Assembly: GCA_017305535.1 (NCBI GenBank)
Contig: JAFKKN010000011.1
Coordinates: 1 to 64,000 of the forward strand
Direction of reading: 5' to 3'
Origin: Hyphomicrobiales bacterium
GTDB taxonomy: Bacteria; Pseudomonadota; Alphaproteobacteria; Rhizobiales; Xanthobacteraceae
Length of the DNA: 64,000 nt
The position numbers and the translations under genes were made by a program. This document shows positions 57,920 to 64,000 of this stretch, one piece after another; the first letter of the stretch is position 1, and every line of letters starts with the position of its first letter. Under the pieces are notes generated by a model, which worked only from the letters and a program-made list of their open reading frames with translations, was not told the origin of the DNA and made no database searches.

Positions 57920-57953
57920 ATACCGATTAGTATTTTTTAATTTATTACGGTAT
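57920..57953 (-). promoter_or_regulatory. Tandem ATACY-N4-RGTAT operator upstream of the second binding-protein gene
   Basis: ATACC-GATT-AGTAT (57920-57933, 9 of 10 arm positions) and a weak copy ATTTA-TTAC-GGTAT (57940-57953) start 20 bp apart. The stronger copy lies 22 bp upstream of the start codon, where it could block transcription start or early elongation. Confidence 0.65.
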
Positions 57954-58090
57954 CTTTGCCGCAATGGCAACAGATGTTGTGCTGAGCCCACCAACGTTTT
58001 TGAACGATGCATCGTGCGCCAGTTCGCGATCATGAGCGATGTGTCGAGAAAGCGGCTCGAGATTCTCTGCGGAAATGTCGTCGGCTTTCG

Positions 58091-59515
58091 TCAGGATGGC
58101 GTCGCATAGGGTTCGAAGTACGATCGCGTTTCATCGACGTTGAGGTCTCGACCGATCGGTGGGAAGGCGCGCTGCGGACAACCCGAGCGTTCGCAGACCT
58201 TGCATCCCATGCCGATCGGTGTTGCCAACGACGGATCGATGTTCAGGCCTTGGGCATAAATGATGCGGTCGGCATAGCGAACGTCGCATCCCAGCGCGAT
58301 TGCAAAGGTTTTGGTGGGCGCGCCGTACCCGCCTCGACTCTGCGATACGGTCCGGGCGATCCATAAGTAGGTGCGTTCGTCCGGCATTCGTGCCAATTGG
58401 GTGAGAACACGTCCGGGGCTGGCGAACGCCTCGTAAACGTTCCACAACGGGCACGTACCGCCGACGCGTGAGAAGTGAAAATCCGTAGCGGATTGACGTT
58501 TCGAAATATTTCCGGCGCGATCGACGCGGATGAAGAAAAATGGAACACCGCGCGCGTTGTGACGCTGCAACGTGCTCAAGCGATGACAAACGGTTTCGAA
58601 GCCGACGCCGAACTGATGGCCCAGCAATTCGATGTCGTAGCGCCTCCGTTCGGCGGCCTCGAGGAACGTCGCGTAGGGGAGTATGAGCGCTCCGGCAAAA
58701 TAATTGGCTAGGCCGATGCGCGCCAACCGGCGGGATGCGTCGCTGGTGAACGCGCCCTTGTCGACGATCGAACGCAGGATATCATCCTGCTCCAGAATCG
58801 CGATCTGTGTGGCGATCTGGAATGCTTGCTGACCCGGTTGGAGATTGGGCGCGAGACGGAGTGTCCGCGCGGCGGGATCATAGATTCGCTGAACCGCCAG
58901 TCCGGCATCGTCGACGTTATCCGTCAGGACGTTGATCCGGTGACGCTCCTCGAGATAAGTGGAGAGTGCTGACGCCGTGCGGCCGACGGGGAATTGCATC
59001 CGTCTCGCGATAGTTTCGGCGGCTTCATCGAGCTCCCCGATATAATTGTGATGCAGGTAAAAGAAATCCCTGACTTCCTCAAAAGGGGTTGACGGCACCG
59101 TCGCCATCACTGCCTGACGATCTTCCCCCAACCGCGCTGACAGAGCGGCGCTTTGTTCGACCGCCTGACGATACTTGCGATTGAGGTTGACGAGGGCGCG
59201 GCCGACAGCGGGCATGTTGGCTGCAACTTCGCGCAGTTCGGCCTTGGCGATGGTTTCGCCCAGCGCGGGATTTGTCAGCACGTCGCGGAGATCCGAGATC
59301 AGCCGCGCCTCCTCGTCTTCGGCGAAGGATTGCACGTCGAGGCCGAAGGCCGAGTTCAGCGCCAGCAGCACGGGCAGCGTCAGCGGGCGCTGATTGTTCT
59401 CAAGCTGGTTGAGATAGCTCAGTGAAATGCCAAGTTTGGCCGCCAATGCGGCCTGGGTCAGCTTCCGCTGTTCGCGGAGTCGCTTGAGCCTGACACCCAT
59501 GAAGGTCTTTTTCAT
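58091..59515 (-). CDS. ScfR/PrpR-type XRE-family regulator of short-chain acyl-CoA genes
   Basis: A 474-residue regulator. The N-terminal XRE helix-turn-helix is at about 6-60 (LREQRKLTQAALAAKLGISL then SYLNQLENNQRPL). The middle has an ImmA/IrrE-like domain (about 150-330, YDIELLGHQFGVGFETVCHR), and the C-terminus the DUF2083-type domain with a cysteine cluster, MGCKVCERSGCPQRAF. Relatives are ScfR of rhizobia and PrpR/RamB of actinobacteria, which sense propionyl-CoA or other short acyl-CoAs; mycobacterial PrpR carries an Fe-S cluster. It is divergent from the methylcitrate operon. Start 59515 is preferred over 59545. Confidence 0.9.
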   Translation of the reverse strand: MKKTFMGVRLKRLREQRKLTQAALAAKLGISLSYLNQLENNQRPLTLPVLLALNSAFGLDVQSFAEDEEARLISDLRDVLTNPALGETIAKAELREVAANMPAVGRALVNLNRKYRQAVEQSAALSARLGEDRQAVMATVPSTPFEEVRDFFYLHHNYIGELDEAAETIARRMQFPVGRTASALSTYLEERHRINVLTDNVDDAGLAVQRIYDPAARTLRLAPNLQPGQQAFQIATQIAILEQDDILRSIVDKGAFTSDASRRLARIGLANYFAGALILPYATFLEAAERRRYDIELLGHQFGVGFETVCHRLSTLQRHNARGVPFFFIRVDRAGNISKRQSATDFHFSRVGGTCPLWNVYEAFASPGRVLTQLARMPDERTYLWIARTVSQSRGGYGAPTKTFAIALGCDVRYADRIIYAQGLNIDPSLATPIGMGCKVCERSGCPQRAFPPIGRDLNVDETRSYFEPYATPS

Positions 59516-59529
59516 GTAGCACCTTTGAC

Positions 59530-59619
59530 TTTGCAAGCTTTGCAATCCGCTCCTATTTCCTTCGCAAAACTACACAATATCAGCCATTTCCTGTTTCAGT
59601 CTTTGCAGATATTGCGAAG
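59530..59619. promoter_or_regulatory. Candidate ScfR/PrpR binding sites in the divergent prp control region
   Basis: Repeated TTTGCAA-like elements lie between the regulator and operon starts: TTTGCAAGCTTTGCAA (59530-59545), TTCGCAAA (about 59561) and the inverted repeat CTTTGCA-GATAT-TGCGAAG (59601-59619). PrpR/RamB-type proteins are known to bind TTTGCAAA-like sequences. The clustering in exactly this 140-bp gap supports the assignment, but binding is inferred. Confidence 0.55.
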
Positions 59620-59653
59620 TTAAGGCCAAATAGCAAGACGTCGGGAGCACTAA

Positions 59654-60085
59654 ATGCTGGCGAACCATGTCGCAGCCAATCCGCCGGACGAGACGCGGTT
59701 CATGGAGATGATTTTTCCCGATCTCGCCAATCACTACGGCACTCTTTTCGGAGGAAATGCGCTGAGCCTGATGGGCAAGGCCGCATTCATTGCCGCGACG
59801 CGTCATGCCCGTCGCAACGTGGTCATGGCGACGTCGGAGAAAATCGAATTCCACGAACCGATACGCGTCGGCGAACTGATCGAGCTGGTTGCTCGCGTCG
59901 AGCGAGTTGGTCGCAGCTCAATGACTGTCGCCGTCGAGATGATCCGTGAAGACGTTGTCAATGGACTGCGCAAATCGGTCGTGCGCGGGACGTTCGAAAT
60001 GGTCGCCGTCAACGACAGCGGTCGTCCCGTCGCTATCCCCAGGACCACGAACTCGCGTCAACCGGGCAAGGAAATCGTATCGTGA
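59654..60085 (+). CDS. Acyl-CoA thioesterase, hotdog fold
   Basis: A 143-residue hotdog-fold protein. [20 protein letters not shown] holds the family's catalytic-site segment (Asn near the start; the usual Asp position reads Gly-Lys), and [20 protein letters not shown] is the typical second block of YciA/BFIT-type thioesterases. It leads the methylcitrate operon and is coupled to prpD (GTG of prpD overlaps this stop). A thioesterase could release CoA from propionyl-CoA or another acyl-CoA when it accumulates. Start ATG 59654 follows CGGGAG. Confidence 0.83.
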   Translation: MLANHVAANPPDETRFMEMIFPDLANHYGTLFGGNALSLMGKAAFIAATRHARRNVVMATSEKIEFHEPIRVGELIELVARVERVGRSSMTVAVEMIREDVVNGLRKSVVRGTFEMVAVNDSGRPVAIPRTTNSRQPGKEIVS

Positions 60086-61626
60086 AGCAACATATCGTTC
60101 GTACCCATAGATCCGCCGAAGACCTGCAACGCAAGGACCAGCTTGCGTGGAAGATCGCGGAGGTCGCGGCCGATCCGGTGACCGTCGCGCCCGACGTCAT
60201 GGAGATGATCGGCAACCGCATCATCGACAATGCGTCGGTTGCCGCCGCCTCGCTGGCGCGACGACCAGTGGCGAGCGCGCGGGCGCAGGCAGAAGCGCAT
60301 CCATTCCAGCCCGGCGCCACGGTGTTCGGTCTGCCGCAGCGGCAGCGTATCTCGCCGGAATGGGCGGCGTGGGCCAACGGCGTCGCGGTGCGCGAACTCG
60401 ACTTCCACGATACCTATCTCGCCGCCGACTATTCGCATCCCGGCGACAACATTCCGCCGATTCTCGCAGTCGCGCAGCATTGCGGCCTTGACGGCAACGC
60501 GCTGGTGCGCGGCCTTGCCACCGGTTACGAGATTCAGGTCGATCTAGTCACCGGCATCTGCCTGCACGAGCACAAGATCGATCACATCGCGCATCTCGGT
60601 CCGTCTGCCGCGGCAGGTATCGGCACTGCGCTCGGCCTTCCGGTGGAGAGCATCTATCAGGCCGTGCAGCAGGCGCTGCATGTGACGACCACGACGCGGC
60701 AATCGCGCAAGGGCGAGATTTCAAGCTGGAAGGCCTATGCGCCGGCGTTCGCCGGCAAAATGGCGATAGAGGCAGTCGATCGCGTGATGCGCGGTGAGGG
60801 CGCGCCGTCGCCCGCGTGGGAAGGCGAGGATGGATTCATCGCCTATCTGCTGTCGGGACCGAAAGCGGAATACGTCGTGCCACTCCCGGAAAAAGGCGAA
60901 GCCAAGCGCGCCATTCTCGATACCTACACCAAGGAGCACTCGGCCGAGTATCAAAGCCAGGCGTTGATCGATCTCGCGCGCAGGCTAGGTAAAAAGATCG
61001 GCGATCTTTCCAAGGTCGAAAGCATCGTCATCCACACCAGTCATCACACGCACTACGTGATCGGCACCGGCGCCAACGATCCGCAGAAGATGGACCCGAA
61101 GGCGAGCCGCGAAACGCTCGACCATTCGATCATGTACATCTTCGCCGTCGCGCTGGAAGACGGCGGCTGGCACCACGAGCGCTCCTATGCGCCCGAGCGC
61201 GCGGGACGACCGGAAACCGTCGCGCTGTGGCGCAAGATCTCCACGGTCGAGGATCCGGAATGGACGCGGCGCTATCACAGCCGTGATCCGAGGGAGAAAG
61301 CGTTCGGCGGCAAGGTCGTCGTGCACTTGAAGGGCGGCTCGGTCATCACCGACGAAATCGCGGTGGCCGACGCGCATCCGCTCGGCGCGCGCCCGTTCGC
61401 CCGCGAGCAATATGTCGCCAAATTCCGCTCGCTGGCGGACGGCATCATCGTGCCTGCCGAGCAGGATCGTTTCCTTGCGCTGGTTGCGCGATTGCCGGAA
61501 CTGCGGGCTGACGAACTGGGTGGACTGACGTTCACCGTCGATACCGCGCGCCTTGGCGGGCACAGGTCGTCGGGCATTTTCGACTGGCACGGCGCCGGTG
61601 CGCGCCGTTCCGATGCTGCCGAATAA
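60082..61626 (+). CDS. prpD: 2-Methylcitrate dehydratase, MmgE/PrpD family
   Basis: PrpD dehydrates 2-methylcitrate to 2-methylaconitate in propionate breakdown. The 514-residue protein has the PrpD layout: a helical N-domain with [20 protein letters not shown] (substrate and active-site region), [20 protein letters not shown], and a C-terminal alpha/beta lid. The start is GTG 60082, overlapping the thioesterase stop, with AAGGA upstream. It is followed by prpC 13 bp later and prpB, giving a complete cycle except for the methylisocitrate-forming step, which can be shared with aconitase. Confidence 0.93.
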   Translation: MKQHIVRTHRSAEDLQRKDQLAWKIAEVAADPVTVAPDVMEMIGNRIIDNASVAAASLARRPVASARAQAEAHPFQPGATVFGLPQRQRISPEWAAWANGVAVRELDFHDTYLAADYSHPGDNIPPILAVAQHCGLDGNALVRGLATGYEIQVDLVTGICLHEHKIDHIAHLGPSAAAGIGTALGLPVESIYQAVQQALHVTTTTRQSRKGEISSWKAYAPAFAGKMAIEAVDRVMRGEGAPSPAWEGEDGFIAYLLSGPKAEYVVPLPEKGEAKRAILDTYTKEHSAEYQSQALIDLARRLGKKIGDLSKVESIVIHTSHHTHYVIGTGANDPQKMDPKASRETLDHSIMYIFAVALEDGGWHHERSYAPERAGRPETVALWRKISTVEDPEWTRRYHSRDPREKAFGGKVVVHLKGGSVITDEIAVADAHPLGARPFAREQYVAKFRSLADGIIVPAEQDRFLALVARLPELRADELGGLTFTVDTARLGGHRSSGIFDWHGAGARRSDAAE

Positions 61627-61639
61627 CAGGGAGGACACG

Positions 61640-62824
61640 ATGACCGCTGAATCTCGCACGCCGTCAAAGCCGGCTCCGAAGAAATCCGTGGCGCTCTCCG
61701 GCATTACTGCCGGAAACACCGCGTTGTGCACCGTGGGACGCACCGGCAACGATCTGCACTATCGCGGCTACGATATTCTCGACATCGCCGAGACCTGTGA
61801 GTTCGAGGAGATTGCGCATCTGCTCGTGCACGGTGTCCTGCCGACATCAGCCGAACTGGCAGCTTACAAAGCTAAACTGAAGGGTTTGCGCGGCCTGCCT
61901 TCGGCGGTGCGTGCGACGCTGGAGACGCTGCCCGCGGCCGCGCATCCGATGGACGTCATGCGTTCGGGCGTTTCGACGCTCGGGTGCGTGCTTCCGGAGG
62001 CGCACGATCACAATCACCCTGGTGCACGGGACATCGCCGACCGGCTGATGGCCTCGCACGGCTCGATGCTGTTGTACTGGCATCATTTCGCCCACAACGG
62101 CCGGCGCATTGAAGTGGAAACCGACGACGACAGCATCGGCGGACACTTCCTGCACCTGCTTCATGGCGTTGCGCCGAAGGCGTCCCATGTTCGTGCGATG
62201 CACACCTCGCTCAATCTCTATGCAGAGCATGAGTTCAACGCATCGACCTTCACCGCACGCTGCATCGCCGGCACCGGTTCGGACATGTATTCGTCGATTG
62301 CAGGGGCCATTGGCGCGCTGCGCGGGCCGAAGCATGGCGGCGCCAATGAGGTCGCGTTTGAAATCCAGAAGCGCTACGGCAATCCGGATGAAGCGGAGGG
62401 GGATATCCGCCGTCGCGTCGAAGCCAAGGAGGTTGTGATCGGCTTCGGGCACCCGGTTTATACAGTGGCCGACCCACGCAATCGCATCATCAAGGACGTG
62501 GCCAAGCGCCTTTCCGCTGAGGTCGGATCGATGAAGATGTACGACATCGCCGACCGCATCGAGACGGTGATGGCGGAAACCAAGAAAATGTTCGCCAACC
62601 TCGACTGGTTCAGCGCCGTATCGTATCACTTGATGGGCGTGCCGACCGCGATGTTCACGCCGCTGTTCGTGATCTCGCGGACCTCCGGTTGGGCCGCGCA
62701 TGTCATCGAACAACGCCAGGACAACAAGATCATTCGTCCGACCGCGAACTACGTCGGTCCGGAGAACCTGACGTTCGTCCCGATCGGAAAGCGTGCGGCA
62801 AAACTGGCGAAACGCGCCGCATAA
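61640..62824 (+). CDS. prpC: 2-Methylcitrate synthase (citrate synthase family)
   Basis: A 394-residue citrate-synthase-fold enzyme of the short type II-like PrpC branch; it condenses propionyl-CoA with oxaloacetate. Active-site blocks are visible: [21 protein letters not shown] (first His), [14 protein letters not shown] (second His) and [15 protein letters not shown], with the catalytic Asp in [12 protein letters not shown]. Context with prpD and prpB sets it apart from housekeeping citrate synthase. ATG 61640 has GGGAGGACACG upstream. Confidence 0.94.
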   Translation: MTAESRTPSKPAPKKSVALSGITAGNTALCTVGRTGNDLHYRGYDILDIAETCEFEEIAHLLVHGVLPTSAELAAYKAKLKGLRGLPSAVRATLETLPAAAHPMDVMRSGVSTLGCVLPEAHDHNHPGARDIADRLMASHGSMLLYWHHFAHNGRRIEVETDDDSIGGHFLHLLHGVAPKASHVRAMHTSLNLYAEHEFNASTFTARCIAGTGSDMYSSIAGAIGALRGPKHGGANEVAFEIQKRYGNPDEAEGDIRRRVEAKEVVIGFGHPVYTVADPRNRIIKDVAKRLSAEVGSMKMYDIADRIETVMAETKKMFANLDWFSAVSYHLMGVPTAMFTPLFVISRTSGWAAHVIEQRQDNKIIRPTANYVGPENLTFVPIGKRAAKLAKRAA

Positions 62825-62835
62825 AGGATATCCCG

Positions 62836-63756
62836 ATGCCTTATCTCGTCGCCTCCGACCTTCCGTCCGCGCCTGCCGGGGAACGTTTCCGCGCTCTGGT
62901 GGAGCGGGGCGGGATTTTGCAGCTGCCGGGGAGCCACAACGGCATGGCGGCGCTTCAAGCCAAGGCGGCCGGATTCGAGGGGACTTACCTTTCCGGCGCG
63001 GCGATGACCGCATCGATGGGGTTGCCTGATCTCGGCATTATCACCGTCGATGAGGTCGCCTTCTTCATCCGGCAGGTAGCGCGCGCGAGCGGATTGCCGG
63101 TGCTGGTCGATGGCGACACGGGATACGGCGAGGCGCTCAACGTCATGCATATGGTCCGCACCTTCGAGGATGCAGGGGCGGCGGCGGTGCATATCGAGGA
63201 TCAACTACTGCCGAAGAAATGCGGCCATCTCAACGACAAGAAGCTGGCCGACGCCCACGACATGGCGGCCAAGGTCGCGGCCGCTGCCAAAGCCCGCCGT
63301 CATCTCTATCTGATCGCCCGCACCGATGCCGCCGCCAGCGAAGGTCTCGACGGCGCGGTTGCTCGTGCGAAGCTTTTCATGGAAGCGGGGGCCGATGCGA
63401 TCTTTCCCGAGGCGCTGACCTCAGCGGAGATGTTTCGCGAGTTCGCGCGACGGATGCCAGGTGTGCCGCTTCTAGCAAATATGACGGAGTTTGGCCGTAC
63501 GCCGTTCTTCACCGCTAGTGAATTTGAAGAGATGGGATACCGCATGGTCATCTGGCCGGTGTCGTCCCTCCGGGTGGCAAATAAAGCGCAGGCTGACTTG
63601 TACAAGGCGATCGCGAGCGACGGCGGCACCCACAACATGATCGAACGAATGCAAACTCGCGCCGAACTCTATGCGACGATCGGCCTGCACGATTATGAAG
63701 CGCTCGATGCTTCGATCGTGGAGACCATCATTCCGGAGGCGATGCCGCAATCGTGA
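62836..63756 (+). CDS. prpB: 2-Methylisocitrate lyase
   Basis: PrpB cleaves 2-methylisocitrate to pyruvate and succinate. The 306-residue protein of the isocitrate lyase/PEP mutase family has GTYLSGAAMTASMGLPDLG, the Mg-binding LVDGDTGYGE, VHIEDQLLPKKCGHLNDKK with the active-site KKCGH motif, and LIARTDAAA. The length is normal. It begins 11 bp after prpC and is the last gene of the operon inside the window. Confidence 0.95.
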   Translation: MPYLVASDLPSAPAGERFRALVERGGILQLPGSHNGMAALQAKAAGFEGTYLSGAAMTASMGLPDLGIITVDEVAFFIRQVARASGLPVLVDGDTGYGEALNVMHMVRTFEDAGAAAVHIEDQLLPKKCGHLNDKKLADAHDMAAKVAAAAKARRHLYLIARTDAAASEGLDGAVARAKLFMEAGADAIFPEALTSAEMFREFARRMPGVPLLANMTEFGRTPFFTASEFEEMGYRMVIWPVSSLRVANKAQADLYKAIASDGGTHNMIERMQTRAELYATIGLHDYEALDASIVETIIPEAMPQS

Positions 63757-63875
63757 AATGACGAGCTGCCCACTCCCGATGGGCCGGCTTGATCGCATTC
63801 GATCTTGTCGTCCGTCGTGGGCAAGATTCCACGGTGTCTGCTCTGTCATCCGAACTGATGCTGAGTCAGTATACA

Positions 63876-64000
63876 AAATGTCGAGGTTCTCCGGTTGAAA
63901 TTGATCCGGAGCTAAGAGGGAAGCCGGTGCGCTGAGGTTCACACTGGACCAAGCCAAGCCGGCGCTGCCCCCGCAACTGTAAGCGGTAAATTCACGTTGA
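63876..64000 (+). ncRNA. Cobalamin (B12) riboswitch, truncated by the window edge
   Basis: The conserved core is clear: GAGGGAAGCCGGTG (63916-63929), GCCGGCGCTGCCCCC (from 63958) and the B12 box GCAACTGTAAGCGGT (63973-63987). An arm TCCGG...CCGGA (about 63890-63910) precedes the core. The expression platform and the target gene lie beyond 64000, so the regulated gene is unknown; typical targets are B12 transport or biosynthesis genes or B12-independent isozymes. Confidence 0.92.

Noticed and set aside
61847-63013. Minus-strand open frame of 388 codons opposite prpC
   Set aside because: Antisense to a well-supported citrate synthase family gene.

Overview
The window looks like chromosomal DNA of a high-GC alphaproteobacterium of the Hyphomicrobiales, most likely Nitrobacteraceae (Bradyrhizobium / Rhodopseudomonas / Afipia type). 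The grounds are the gene families (IS21-type IstA start, ScfR-type propionate regulator, PmtA-like methyltransferase next to a GT4 glycosyltransferase, many Leu/Ile/Val-type binding proteins beside acyl-CoA genes) and an intergenic repeat at 50.3 kb that resembles a dispersed repeat of that group. This assignment is an inference from gene content; no rRNA or tRNA gene is present to support it.

Layout. 0-0.8 kb: the C-terminal end of an autotransporter and a decayed IS5-family transposase. 0.84-9.85 kb: a GntR regulator divergent from a seven-gene co-directional module (crotonyl-CoA reductase/carboxylase-like enzyme, periplasmic binding protein, MFS carrier, enoyl-CoA hydratase, acyl-CoA ligase, SoxC-type molybdoenzyme, SoxD-type cytochrome c). 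It looks like import, CoA activation and breakdown of a carboxylic acid, possibly a sulfur-containing one because sulfite-type dehydrogenase subunits close the module. 9.88-10.88 kb: a graveyard of broken genes (IS21 end, class II aldolase, quinone oxidoreductase tail). 10.9-13.5 kb: Rieske protein plus two amidohydrolases. 13.6-15.5 kb: CinA-type amidase and a secreted serine hydrolase.

15.6-27.0 kb: a complete urea unit on the minus strand, urtABCDE (urea ABC importer) followed by ureD-ureA-hupE/ureJ-ureB-ureC-ureE-ureF-ureG, with a near-consensus sigma-54 promoter in front of urtA, as expected for nitrogen control. 27.7-32.3 kb: enoyl-CoA hydratase, a 5'-truncated IclR regulator, an IS3 remnant, and a TetR regulator divergent from an AidB-like acyl-CoA dehydrogenase. 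32.7-38.5 kb: a two-component system divergent from a tight operon of PmtA-like methyltransferase, DedA protein, PlcP/LpxH-like metallophosphoesterase and GT4 glycosyltransferase, suggesting membrane-lipid remodelling. 39.0-44.4 kb: binding protein, acyl-CoA ligase, SDR and an APH-type kinase. 45.0-48.5 kb: an autotransporter N-terminal fragment and a PAS-GGDEF-EAL protein.

48.7-57.9 kb: the region I find most interesting. A Baeyer-Villiger-type monooxygenase, two SDRs, an acyl-CoA ligase, two paralogous binding proteins and a TetR regulator occupy several transcription units. Four promoter regions carry the same 14-bp inverted repeat, ATACY-N4-RGTAT, each with a second degenerate copy exactly 20 bp away. 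This looks like a local regulon of the embedded TetR protein. 58.1-63.8 kb: ScfR-type regulator divergent from a thioesterase-prpD-prpC-prpB methylcitrate-cycle operon, with candidate ScfR sites between them. The window ends inside a cobalamin riboswitch (about 63.88 kb to the edge) whose target gene lies outside.

A theme runs through the window: small acyl-CoA catabolic islands, each with its own regulator and an orphan periplasmic binding protein, feeding short acyl-CoAs such as propionyl-CoA into central metabolism. The islands are separated by decayed insertion sequences.
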